A stretch of 7,145 nt of DNA from Acetobacteraceae bacterium (GCA_947446625.1 CANFIE010000204.1:1-7145), one strand, 5' to 3'. Positions 1 through 7,145 are shown, counted from the stretch's first letter. A program made the numbers and translations. Notes: generated from the letters alone by a model not told the origin.

Positions 1-20
1 ATCCGCGACTGCGGCCGACC

Positions 21-26
21 GAAGAG
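21..26 (+). promoter_or_regulatory. Weak candidate ribosome binding site for gltB
   Basis: The purine run GAAGAG lies 7 bases before the ATG at 34. It is a poor match to the Shine-Dalgarno consensus but is the best one available in the 33 bases upstream. The reading frame stays open to the left edge of the window, so this site supports the ATG at 34 only weakly and a start outside the window remains possible. No promoter can be recognised in so short a stretch. Confidence 0.4.
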
Positions 27-33
27 CACAAAC

Positions 34-3000
34 ATGGGACTGCCAGAAGCACAGGGTCTTTATGACCCGCGCAACGAGCACGACGCCTGCGGCGTGGGCT
101 TTGTCGCGAATATCAAAGGCCGCAAATCGCACGACATCATCCGCCAGGGCCTGCAAATCCTGGTGAACCTGGACCATCGCGGTGCCGTGGGCGCCGACCC
201 GTTGATGGGCGATGGCGCCGGTATTCTGGTGCAGATGCCTGACCGCCTGCTGCGCGCCTGGGCCGATTCCCAAGGGCTGAGCCTGCCGGCGCCGGGCCGC
301 TATGCCGTGGCCATGTGCTTCCTGCCGCCCGATGAGCGCAGCCGCCACTTCGCCACCGCCTATATCGAGCGCTACATCAGCCGCGAGGGCCAGACCCTGC
401 TGGCCTGGCGCGACGTGCCGACCGACACCACCGGCCTGGGCGAGGCGGTGATTGAGAGCATGCCGGTGATTCGCCAGGCGATCATCGTGGCCAGCGACGA
501 TGTGGGCGACCAGGACGCCTTCGAGCGCAAGGTGCTCACCATCCGCAAGCAGGCGCTGAACAAGTTTGCCGCCACCGCCCGCGCCCGTGGGTTGCCGGGC
601 CAGGCCGATCTCTACATCGCCTCCTTCTCCACCCGCACCATGGTGTACAAGGGCCTGCTGCTCGCGCATCAGGTTGGCACCTTCTACAAGGACCTGCAGG
701 ACCCGCTGGCCGAAAGCGCCCTGGCCATGGTGCACCAGCGCTTCAGCACCAACACCTTCCCCAGTTGGAAGTTGGCGCACCCCTATCGCTTCCTCGCCCA
801 CAACGGCGAAATCAATACGGTGCGCGGCAACGTCAACTGGATGTATGCCCGCCGCGGCGCCATGCGCTCCACCCTGCTCGGGCCTGACCTCGACAAGATG
901 TGGCCGCTGATTCCGCACGGCCAGTCCGACACCGCCTGCATCGACAACGCGCTCGAAATCCTCGTGGCGGGCGGCTACTCGCTGGCCCATGCCATGATGA
1001 TGTTGATTCCCGAGGCCTGGGCCGGCAACCCGTTGATGAGCGCCGAACGCCGCGCCTTCTACGAATACCACGCCGCGCTGATGGAACCCTGGGACGGCCC
1101 CGCCGCCATTGCCTTCACCGATGGCCGCCAGATCGGCGCCACGCTGGACCGCAACGGCCTGCGCCCGGCGCGCTACATCATCACCGATGACGACCAGGTG
1201 ATTCTGGCCAGCGAAAGCGGCGTGCTGCCGGTGCCGGAGGAGCGCATCAAGCGCAAGTGGCGCCTGCAGCCCGGCAAGATGCTGCTGATCGACCTCGACG
1301 CCGGCCGCATCATCGACGACGAGGAGATCAAGCACGGGCTGGCCAGCGCCAAGCCCTATGCCGAATGGCTGGAAGACACCCAGTTCAAGCTGGCCGAGCT
1401 GCCGGAAGTGCCCGAGGACGAGGCCAGCCGCGCCAATGAGGAACCGGCCTTGCTGCGCCAGCAGCAGGCCTTCGGCTACACCCAGGAAGACACCAACTTC
1501 TTCCTGGAGCCGATGGCGCGCGACGGTGACGACCCGATCGGCTCCATGGGCACCGACACGCCGATTGCGGTGCTGAGCCGCAAGAGCAAGCTGCTGTACA
1601 ACTACTTCAAGCAAAGCTTCGCCCAGGTCACCAACCCGCCGATCGACCCGATCCGCGAGGAAATGGTGATGAGCCTGGTCAGCATGATCGGGCCGCGCCC
1701 GAATCTGCTGGGGCATGAGGCCGGCGCGCATTACCGCCTGGAAGTCAGCCAGCCGGTACTGACCAATGCCGATCTGGCGAAGATCCGCGACATCTCGAAC
1801 CTGGCCGGGGACGCCTTCCGCACCCACACGCTGGACGCCACCTGGCCCGCCCATGAAGGCGCCGCCGGCCTGGCCGATGCGGTGGAGCGGATGTGCAACG
1901 CCGCAACCAATGCGGTGCTGGAAGGCTACAACATTCTGGTGCTGAGCGACCGCAAGGTGAGCGCCGAGCGCATCGCCATTCCGGCGCTGCTGGCCACCGC
2001 TGCCGTGCATCACCACCTGATTCGTCAGGGGCTGCGCACCTCCACCGGGTTGGTGGTGGAAACCGGCGAAGCCCGCCAGGTGCACCATTTCTGCGTGCTG
2101 GCCGGCTTCGGCGCCGAGGCGGTGAACCCCTACCTCGCCTTTGAATCGCTGGAGCAGATTCGCCAGCGCACCGGCATGAAGCTGAAGCCCTATGAGGTGC
2201 AGAAGAACTTCATCAAGGCCATCGGCAAGGGCGTGATGAAGGTGATGTCCAAGATGGGCATCAGCACCTACCAGAGCTATTGCGGCGCGCAGATCTTCGA
2301 CGCCGTGGGCCTGACCCGCGACTTCATCGAGAAGTACTTCACCGGCACCGCGACGACGATCGAGGGCGCCGGCATCGCCGAGATTGCCGAGGAAGCCGTC
2401 ACCCGGCATCGCGCCGCGTTTGGCGACAACCCGATCTATCGCAACCAGCTGGATGTGGGCGGCGACTATGCCTACCGCATTCGTGGTGAGGACCATGCCT
2501 GGACGCCCGAAAGCGTGTCCAAGCTGCAGCACGCTGTGCGCGGCAACTCGCTGGACGACTACAAGGCCTTCGCCGCCACCATCAACGACCAGTCGCGTCG
2601 CCTGCTGACGCTGCGCGGCCTGATGCAGTTCAAGCCCGGCACCCCGGTGCCGTTGGCCGAGGTTGAGCCGGCGGCGGAACTGGTGAAGCGCTTCGCCACC
2701 GGCGCCATGAGCTTCGGCAGCATCAGCCGCGAGGCGCATACCACGCTGGCCATTGCGATGAACCGCATCGGCGGGCGCAGCAACACCGGCGAGGGTGGCG
2801 AGGAATCCGACCGCTACGTGCGGATGGAAAATGGCGACAGCATGCGCTCCGCCATCAAGCAGGTGGCGTCTGGCCGCTTCGGCGTCACGGCGGAATATCT
2901 CGTCAACGCCGATGATATCCAAATCAAGATGGCCCAGGGCGCCAAGCCTGGTGAGGGCGGACAGCTGCCCGGCCACAAGGTGGACAAGAACATCGCCAAG

Positions 3001-4665
3001 GTGCGGCATTCCACGCCGGGCGTTGGTCTCATCAGCCCGCCGCCGCACCACGATATCTACAGCATCGAGGATCTGGCGCAGCTGATCCACGACCTGAAGA
3101 ACGTGAACACCAAGGCACGCATCAGCGTGAAGCTGGTGAGCGAAGTGGGCGTGGGCACGGTTGCCGCCGGCGTCTCCAAGGCGCGGGCCGACCACGTGAC
3201 CATTTCAGGCTATGAGGGTGGCACCGGCGCTTCGCCGCTGACCAGCCTGACCCATGCCGGCAGCCCCTGGGAAATCGGCCTGGCGGAGACCCAGCAGACC
3301 CTGGTGCTGAACGGCCTGCGCGGCCGCATCGCCGTGCAGGTGGATGGCGGGCTGCGCACCGGGCGCGACGTTGCCATCGGCGCGCTGCTCGGCGCCGACG
3401 AGTTCGGTTTCGCCACCGCGCCGTTGATCTCGGCCGGCTGCATCATGATGCGCAAGTGCCACCTGAACACATGCCCGGTGGGCGTGGCGACGCAGGACCC
3501 GGTGCTGCGCGCGCGCTTCACCGGCACGCCGGAACACGTCATCAACTACTTCTTCTTCGTGGCCGAGGAACTGCGCGAGATCATGGCGCAGCTCGGCTTC
3601 CGCACCCTGGCCGAGATGACCGGCCGCGTGGACATGCTGGACATGCGCGCCGCGCTGGACCACTGGAAGGCCAAGGGCGTCGATCTCGCCCGCATCCTGT
3701 ACCAGCCGGCGCAGAAGCCGGGCGTGGCCATCTTCAACGCCGAGCGCCAGGACCATGGGCTGGACCACGCGCTTGACCGCGAGCTGATTGCCGCCGCCCT
3801 GCCGGCGCTGGCGAAGGGTGAGCCGGTGCGCATCTCGCGCGGCATCACCAACGTCAACCGCACCGCGGGCGCCATGCTCTCGGGTGAGGTGGCGCGCCGC
3901 TACGGCCATGCCGGCCTGCCGGAGAACACCATCCAGGTGGCGTTCAAGGGCACGGCGGGGCAAAGCTTCGGCGCCTTCCTGGCGCGTGGCGTCACGGTGG
4001 AACTCACCGGCGACGGCAATGACTATGTCGGCAAGGGCCTGTCGGGCGGGCGCATCGTGGTGCGCCAGCCGGCCGGGCTGGAGCGTGACCCGACCAGCAA
4101 CATCATCGTCGGCAACACGGTGCTGTACGGCGCCATCGCCGGTGAAGCGTATTTCGAGGGTGTGGCCGGCGAGCGTTTCGCCGTGCGCAACTCGGGCGCC
4201 GTGGCGGTGGCCGAAGGCTGCGGCGACCATGGCTGCGAATACATGACCGGTGGCACCGTGCTGGTGCTGGGTGAAACCGGGCGCAACTTCGCCGCCGGCA
4301 TGTCGGGCGGCGTGGCCTATGTGTACGACGCCGACGGCCGCTTCGCCGAGCGGTGCAACACCGCCATGGTGGCGCTGGAAGCCATTGCCCCGGCCGAGCC
4401 GGGCGAGGATGCCGACAAGCCGAGCCAGCGCAGCGTGAGCGTGGAAAACAGCGGCATGGGCGACATGCTGCGGTTTGACGCCGAGCGCCTGCGCATTCTG
4501 GTGGAGCGCCACGCATTGTTGACCGGCAGCGCGCGCGCCAAGGCGCTGCTGGCGGATTGGGACCAGGCGCTGACGCGCTTCGTGAAGGTGATGCCGACCG
4601 ATTACCGGCGCGCCCTGCTCGACCTGAAGGCCGAGCGGAACGCGACCCCGGCGGCAGCGGAGTAG
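34..4665 (+). CDS. gltB: Glutamate synthase (NADPH) large (alpha) subunit
   Basis: This cytoplasmic subunit of GOGAT hydrolyses glutamine, channels the ammonia to the FMN site and makes glutamate from 2-oxoglutarate. The domains appear in the expected order in 1543 residues. Cys19, in the DACGVGF motif, should become the N-terminal nucleophile after removal of an 18-residue propeptide. The glutaminase domain follows, with HQRFSTNTFPSW (234-245) and AHNGEINTVRGN (255-266). A central domain spans roughly 440-780. The FMN-binding synthase domain (about 830-1210) carries GAMSFGSIS (890-898), KPGEGGQLPG (971-980), SPPPHHD (1001-1007), GYEGGTGASP (1059-1068) and VDGGLRTGRD (1103-1112). The 3Fe-4S ligands are Cys1136, Cys1142 and Cys1147 in a CX5CX4C pattern. 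A glycine-rich GXGXG beta-helix domain occupies about 1260-1450. Length is close to other bacterial large subunits, and no frameshift or lost key residue is visible. gltD follows 10 bases downstream, implying one operon. The ATG at 34 gives a short but sensible propeptide; the frame is open upstream, so the true start could be earlier. Confidence 0.97.
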   Translation: MGLPEAQGLYDPRNEHDACGVGFVANIKGRKSHDIIRQGLQILVNLDHRGAVGADPLMGDGAGILVQMPDRLLRAWADSQGLSLPAPGRYAVAMCFLPPDERSRHFATAYIERYISREGQTLLAWRDVPTDTTGLGEAVIESMPVIRQAIIVASDDVGDQDAFERKVLTIRKQALNKFAATARARGLPGQADLYIASFSTRTMVYKGLLLAHQVGTFYKDLQDPLAESALAMVHQRFSTNTFPSWKLAHPYRFLAHNGEINTVRGNVNWMYARRGAMRSTLLGPDLDKMWPLIPHGQSDTACIDNALEILVAGGYSLAHAMMMLIPEAWAGNPLMSAERRAFYEYHAALMEPWDGPAAIAFTDGRQIGATLDRNGLRPARYIITDDDQVILASESGVLPVPEERIKRKWRLQPGKMLLIDLDAGRIIDDEEIKHGLASAKPYAEWLEDTQFKLAELPEVPEDEASRANEEPALLRQQQAFGYTQEDTNFFLEPMARDGDDPIGSMGTDTPIAVLSRKSKLLYNYFKQSFAQVTNPPIDPIREEMVMSLVSMIGPRPNLLGHEAGAHYRLEVSQPVLTNADLAKIRDISNLAGDAFRTHTLDATWPAHEGAAGLADAVERMCNAATNAVLEGYNILVLSDRKVSAERIAIPALLATAAVHHHLIRQGLRTSTGLVVETGEARQVHHFCVLAGFGAEAVNPYLAFESLEQIRQRTGMKLKPYEVQKNFIKAIGKGVMKVMSKMGISTYQSYCGAQIFDAVGLTRDFIEKYFTGTATTIEGAGIAEIAEEAVTRHRAAFGDNPIYRNQLDVGGDYAYRIRGEDHAWTPESVSKLQHAVRGNSLDDYKAFAATINDQSRRLLTLRGLMQFKPGTPVPLAEVEPAAELVKRFATGAMSFGSISREAHTTLAIAMNRIGGRSNTGEGGEESDRYVRMENGDSMRSAIKQVASGRFGVTAEYLVNADDIQIKMAQGAKPGEGGQLPGHKVDKNIAKVRHSTPGVGLISPPPHHDIYSIEDLAQLIHDLKNVNTKARISVKLVSEVGVGTVAAGVSKARADHVTISGYEGGTGASPLTSLTHAGSPWEIGLAETQQTLVLNGLRGRIAVQVDGGLRTGRDVAIGALLGADEFGFATAPLISAGCIMMRKCHLNTCPVGVATQDPVLRARFTGTPEHVINYFFFVAEELREIMAQLGFRTLAEMTGRVDMLDMRAALDHWKAKGVDLARILYQPAQKPGVAIFNAERQDHGLDHALDRELIAAALPALAKGEPVRISRGITNVNRTAGAMLSGEVARRYGHAGLPENTIQVAFKGTAGQSFGAFLARGVTVELTGDGNDYVGKGLSGGRIVVRQPAGLERDPTSNIIVGNTVLYGAIAGEAYFEGVAGERFAVRNSGAVAVAEGCGDHGCEYMTGGTVLVLGETGRNFAAGMSGGVAYVYDADGRFAERCNTAMVALEAIAPAEPGEDADKPSQRSVSVENSGMGDMLRFDAERLRILVERHALLTGSARAKALLADWDQALTRFVKVMPTDYRRALLDLKAERNATPAAAE

Positions 4666-4667
4666 GA
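4664..4667 (+). promoter_or_regulatory. Ribosome binding site of gltD, overlapping the gltB stop
   Basis: AGGA begins inside the TAG stop codon of gltB and sits 8 bases before the gltD ATG at 4676. A GGAG at 4659-4662 is a less well-spaced alternative. The overlap with the end of gltB suggests translational coupling, which would help make the two subunits in equal amounts. The site also supports the choice of 4676 as the start. Confidence 0.6.
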
Positions 4668-4675
4668 CGACCACC

Positions 4676-6124
4676 ATGGGCAAGCCAACCGGATTTCTGG
4701 AAATCGAGCGGAGCGACCGCGGCTACATCAAGCCGGAGGAGCGCATCCAGAACTACAAGGAATACGTCACGCCGCTGCCGCCGGCGGCGCTGAACGCGCA
4801 GGCCTCGCGCTGCATGAATTGCGGCATTCCGTACTGCCACAATGGCTGTCCGGTGAACAACATGATCCCGGACTGGAACGACCTGGTCTATCGGGAACAG
4901 TGGCAGGCCGCGCTTGAGACGCTGCACAGCACCAACAACTTCCCGGAATTCACCGGCCGCATCTGCCCCGCCCCCTGCGAGGCCAGCTGCACGCTGAACA
5001 TCCAGGACACGCCGGTCACCATCAAGTCCATCGAATGCGCCATTGTCGACAAGGGCTGGGCGGAAGGCTGGATTGTGCCGCAGGTGGCTGCGCATAAAAC
5101 CGGCAAGCGCGTGGCGGTGGTGGGCAGCGGCCCGGCGGGCCTTGCGGCCTCGCAGCAACTGGCGCGTGCCGGCCACAGCGTGACGCTGTTTGAGAAGAAT
5201 GACCGTGTTGGCGGGCTGATGCGCTACGGCATTCCCGACTTCAAAATGGAAAAGCACCTGATCGACCGCCGCATGCAGCAGATGCAGGCGGAGGGCGTGC
5301 AGTTCCTTACTGGCGTTGAAGTCGGCAACACCATGCCGATGGAAGTGCTGGTGCAGGGCTACCATGCGGTGGTGCTGACCGGCGGCGCCGAATGGCCGCG
5401 CGACCTGGCGGTGCCCAACCGCGAGCTGGACGGCATTCACTACGCCATGGATTTCCTGGCGCAGCAGAACAAGCGCGTAGCCGGTGACACCGAGGACCGC
5501 GCCGCGCCGCGTGGCACGCTGACCGCCAAGGGCAAGCATGTGGTGGTCATCGGCGGTGGTGACACAGGCGCCGACTGCATCGGCACCTCGGCTCGCCACG
5601 GCGCGGCTTCGATCACGCAGATCGAGATCATGCCGAAGCCGCCGGAGAAGGAGAACAAGGCGCTCTCCTGGCCCAACTGGCCCAACAAGCTGCGCACCGC
5701 CCCGGCGCATTATGAAGGCTGCGCGCGCGATTGGTCCGTGCTGACCAAGAATGCCCGTGGCGAGAACGGCAAGGTGACGGCGCTGGACTGCGTGCGCGTG
5801 GAATGGGTCAGCCAGGGCGGCCGCATGCAGATGCAGGAAGTGCCGGGCAGCGAGTTCACCTTGCAGGCGGATCTCGTGCTGCTGGCCATGGGCTTCCTGG
5901 GGCCGAAGCAGCAGGGCCTGCTGGAAGCGGCCGGCGTGAAGCTGGATGCGCGCGGCAACGTGGCCGCCAACACCGAAGACTACCGCACCAGCGTGGACAA
6001 GGTGTTCAGCGCCGGTGACATGCGCCGTGGCCAGTCGCTGGTGGTCTGGGCCATCCGCGAGGGCCGGCAATGCGCCCGCGCTGTGGATGAGTTCCTGATG
6101 GGTGAAAGCACCCTGCCGCGGTAG
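4676..6124 (+). CDS. gltD: Glutamate synthase (NADPH) small (beta) subunit
   Basis: This 482-residue subunit takes electrons from NADPH onto FAD and delivers them through 4Fe-4S clusters to GltB. The N-terminal region has two cysteine groups: Cys46, Cys49, Cys54 and Cys58 (CX2CX4CX3C), then Cys97, Cys101 and Cys105 (CX3CX3C). This is the usual arrangement for the two 4Fe-4S clusters of the GltD/dihydropyrimidine dehydrogenase-like family. An FAD-binding Rossmann motif, VVGSGPAGLAAS, lies at 148-159. A second dinucleotide motif, GGGDTGAD (293-300), is the expected NADPH site. The C-terminal SAGDMRRGQSLVVWAIREG (445-463) is the conserved FAD-contacting segment. Length and order match stand-alone GltD, with no extra domain. 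It starts 10 bases after gltB in the same operon order seen in many proteobacteria. Related FAD subunits occur in other oxidoreductases, but the adjacency to gltB makes GltD nearly certain. Confidence 0.97.
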   Translation: MGKPTGFLEIERSDRGYIKPEERIQNYKEYVTPLPPAALNAQASRCMNCGIPYCHNGCPVNNMIPDWNDLVYREQWQAALETLHSTNNFPEFTGRICPAPCEASCTLNIQDTPVTIKSIECAIVDKGWAEGWIVPQVAAHKTGKRVAVVGSGPAGLAASQQLARAGHSVTLFEKNDRVGGLMRYGIPDFKMEKHLIDRRMQQMQAEGVQFLTGVEVGNTMPMEVLVQGYHAVVLTGGAEWPRDLAVPNRELDGIHYAMDFLAQQNKRVAGDTEDRAAPRGTLTAKGKHVVVIGGGDTGADCIGTSARHGAASITQIEIMPKPPEKENKALSWPNWPNKLRTAPAHYEGCARDWSVLTKNARGENGKVTALDCVRVEWVSQGGRMQMQEVPGSEFTLQADLVLLAMGFLGPKQQGLLEAAGVKLDARGNVAANTEDYRTSVDKVFSAGDMRRGQSLVVWAIREGRQCARAVDEFLMGESTLPR

Positions 6125-6146
6125 AGCCAGATCCGCGCAGGCAGCA

Positions 6147-6161
6147 TCGCCGCAGCGGCGA
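6147..6161. other. Small GC-rich hairpin after gltD
   Basis: TCGCCG and CGGCGA form a perfect 6-bp inverted repeat around a CAG loop, beginning 22 bases after the gltD stop codon. There is no following T run. It might protect the 3' end of the gltBD message or assist the stronger hairpin downstream, but a stem this short arises easily by chance in GC-rich DNA. I record it only as a structure. Confidence 0.35.
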
Positions 6162-6179
6162 ATCAGTCTCTAATCCACA

Positions 6180-6203
6180 CAAGGGGGCCGCAAGGCCCCC
6201 TTG
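6180..6203. terminator. Probable bidirectional terminator hairpin between gltD and the convergent hydratase gene
   Basis: A perfect 10-bp inverted repeat, CAAGGGGGCC and GGCCCCCTTG, encloses the tetraloop GCAA, a stable GNRA-type loop on the plus-strand transcript. The reverse strand gives a TTGC loop. It lies 55 bases after the gltD stop and 5 bases from the stop of the minus-strand hydratase gene, the expected place for a shared terminator of convergent genes. The two A-T pairs beside the outer C-G pair give only two U residues on the 3' arm, followed by GCCAATTC. The U tract is therefore weak, and termination may be partial or need Rho. Confidence 0.7.
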
Positions 6204-6208
6204 CCAAT

Positions 6209-7018
6209 TCAGCGCCCCTTGAACACCGGGGTGCGCTTTTCAACATAGGCGTTGATCCCCTCAATCCGGTCCTCGGTCGGGATCAGTTGGTAATACGCCT
6301 CAATCTCGAACAGCATGCCGCTGGCCTTGTCCATCTGCATGCCGGTCGAGATCGACTTCTTCGCCTGGCGCACGCTGATCGGCGCATTGGCGCAAATGGT
6401 CCGCGCCACGGCCAGCGCTTCCTCCAGCACAGTGCCCGGCGCGCACAGCTTGTTCACCAGGCCCCAGTCAAACGCTTCCTGCGCGGTGAAGGGGCGGCCG
6501 GTGAAGATCAACTCCTTGGCGCGGCGCTCGCCAATGCTGCGCGGCAGCATCTGCGTGCCACCACCGCCGGGCATGATGCCGCGCGTCACTTCGGTCAGCG
6601 CGAAGCGGGCGGTTTCGCTGGCGTAGGCAAAGTCGCATTGCAGCGCAATCTCCAGCCCACCGGCGAAGGCGGCGCCGTTCAGCGCGGCAATCAGCGGCGG
6701 CGGGCAGGCGCCCACGGCGCGGAAGCAGCGTTCGTACAGGTAGTGCTGGGCGCGGAAATCGGCATCGGTCATGCCGTCGCGCTCCTTCAGGTCGGCGCCG
6801 GCGCAAAAGGCGCGGTCGCCCGCTCCGGTCAGCACCACGCACCGATACGCCTCGGGCTCGGCTTCCAGCGCGCCGAACACATGGATGATCTCGCGCGCCA
6901 TTTCACTGGTGAAGGCATTGGCCCGGGCCGGGCGGTTGAGCGTGACGACCAGAATGCCCTCGGCCGGTTCGGCCAGCAGCAGCGTGGTGCAGGGTTTGTC
7001 CAGGGCGGCAAGGTGCAT
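6209..7018 (-). CDS. Enoyl-CoA hydratase/isomerase (crotonase) family protein, AUH/methylglutaconyl-CoA hydratase-like
   Basis: A 269-residue protein of typical crotonase length, with one domain and no signal peptide or membrane segment. The oxyanion-hole motif FCAGADLKER is at 71-80 (backbone at Ala73) with its partner Gly120 in FAGGLE (118-123). Both catalytic acids of active enoyl-CoA hydratases are present: Glu123 and Glu143 align by spacing with Glu144 and Glu164 of the rat mitochondrial enzyme. It should therefore add water to a 2-enoyl-CoA thioester. AGADLKER, IMPGGGGTQMLPRSIG (148-163), AKELIF (167-172) and the ending IPTEDRIEG...EKRTPVFKGR resemble the AUH branch, which hydrates 3-methylglutaconyl-CoA in leucine breakdown. 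No leucine-pathway neighbours are visible, so the substrate is unproven and general beta-oxidation is an alternative. The ATG at 7018 is well supported: an in-frame TAA lies 6 bases upstream and a GGAGG is suitably placed. It is probably cotranscribed with the hydrolase gene upstream and converges on gltBD. Confidence 0.9.
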   Translation of the reverse strand: MHLAALDKPCTTLLLAEPAEGILVVTLNRPARANAFTSEMAREIIHVFGALEAEPEAYRCVVLTGAGDRAFCAGADLKERDGMTDADFRAQHYLYERCFRAVGACPPPLIAALNGAAFAGGLEIALQCDFAYASETARFALTEVTRGIMPGGGGTQMLPRSIGERRAKELIFTGRPFTAQEAFDWGLVNKLCAPGTVLEEALAVARTICANAPISVRQAKKSISTGMQMDKASGMLFEIEAYYQLIPTEDRIEGINAYVEKRTPVFKGR

Positions 7019-7024
7019 GTGGGG

Positions 7025-7145
7025 TTATTCCTCCGAGGGTTGGGCGGTATCGGCGCCGCTGGGCAGCGGCGCGCCGGGTGATTGCATCCAGGCCAGGATG
7101 TCGCTGGCCACGCGGGCACGCTCGCGGTCGCGCAGCAGCAGGTGG
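7025..7145 (-). CDS. C-terminal fragment of a probable alpha/beta hydrolase (partial, cut by the right edge)
   Basis: An open frame enters from the right edge and ends at a TAA at 7027-7025, giving 39 residues that begin HLLLRDRERARVASDILAWM and end in a low-complexity Pro/Ala/Ser tail (PSEE at the end). In many alpha/beta hydrolases of the monoacylglycerol lipase/lysophospholipase type, the catalytic histidine is followed by a similar leucine-rich stretch and a closing helix with DI.AW. The first complete codon, His at 7144-7142, is thus probably the catalytic His. The nucleophile serine and acid lie outside the window, so the identity is inferred from this end alone. The frame is the same as that of the downstream hydratase gene, with 6 bases between its stop and the next ATG, so the two are very likely in one operon. 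Confidence 0.6.
   Translation of the reverse strand, partial: HLLLRDRERARVASDILAWMQSPGAPLPSGADTAQPSEE
7030..7034 (-). promoter_or_regulatory. Ribosome binding site of the enoyl-CoA hydratase gene
   Basis: Read on the minus strand this is GGAGG, a full Shine-Dalgarno core, 11 bases before the ATG at 7018. That spacing is slightly long but workable. The site lies within the last sense codons (Ser-Glu-Glu) of the upstream hydrolase gene, consistent with translational coupling. It decides the hydratase start, because an in-frame stop sits between this site and the ATG. Confidence 0.75.

Noticed and set aside
4663..4676. Possible gltB-gltD fusion, as in some single-chain glutamate synthases
   Set aside because: A clear TAG stop ends gltB, and gltD starts 10 bases later in a different frame with its own ribosome binding site, so these are two separate subunits.
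3205..4683. A 492-codon open frame on the minus strand inside gltB
   Set aside because: It lies opposite the FMN and GXGXG regions of GltB and has a low-complexity His/Ala/Gly/Arg translation with no family resemblance. Composition explains it better than an antisense gene.
4103..6070. A 655-codon open frame on the minus strand across the end of gltB and most of gltD
   Set aside because: It lies opposite two well-conserved genes, its translation is rich in Arg, Ala, His and Pro with no recognisable motif, and GC-rich codon bias routinely depletes stop codons in the opposing frames. It is a shadow frame.
6287..7081. A 264-codon plus-strand open frame opposite the hydratase gene
   Set aside because: The minus-strand frame has all crotonase motifs, a good ribosome binding site and a sensible start. 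The plus-strand translation shows no motif and is compositionally biased.
1..7145. Search for mobile elements, CRISPR arrays, tRNA or rRNA genes, toxin-antitoxin or defence genes, and direct repeats
   Set aside because: Almost all bases are covered by four conserved metabolic genes. The one complete intergenic gap, of 84 bases, holds only small hairpins. I saw no repeat arrays, transposase motifs or RNA gene signatures, and no sign of an undescribed system.

Overview
The window looks like ordinary chromosomal sequence from a GC-rich alphaproteobacterium. Codon third positions are mostly G or C, and the proteins resemble those I associate with Rhodospirillales, perhaps Acetobacteraceae. That placement is recalled family resemblance, not a search result. 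I see no mobile element, phage gene, CRISPR array, RNA gene or anomalous codon use, and the window is nearly all coding.

From left to right on the plus strand, bases 34-4665 encode the large (alpha) subunit of NADPH-dependent glutamate synthase (GltB). Bases 4676-6124 encode the small (beta) subunit (GltD), 10 bases downstream. Together they form the GOGAT half of the GS-GOGAT ammonia-assimilation pathway. GltD oxidises NADPH and passes electrons through its FAD and iron-sulfur clusters to the 3Fe-4S cluster and FMN of GltB. GltB splits glutamine, channels the ammonia internally and reduces the 2-oxoglutarate adduct to glutamate. All main cofactor and catalytic signatures are visible and intact in both proteins.

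An 84-base gap (6125-6208) separates gltD from a convergent gene and contains two small inverted repeats. The stronger one is a perfect 10-bp stem with a GCAA loop, probably a terminator shared by both transcripts.

On the minus strand, 7018-6209 encodes a crotonase-family enzyme with both catalytic glutamates of an active enoyl-CoA hydratase. Its motifs and C-terminus resemble the AUH/methylglutaconyl-CoA hydratase branch. Six bases upstream of its start, in the same frame, ends another minus-strand gene that runs off the right edge (7145-7025). Its 39 visible residues look like the end of an alpha/beta hydrolase with the catalytic histidine at the cut. These two genes probably form an operon unrelated to gltBD.

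I searched for an undescribed system and did not find one. The findings are modest: an unresolved gltB start, the convergent hairpins, a hairpin at the hydrolase-hydratase junction, and the unresolved substrate of the crotonase.
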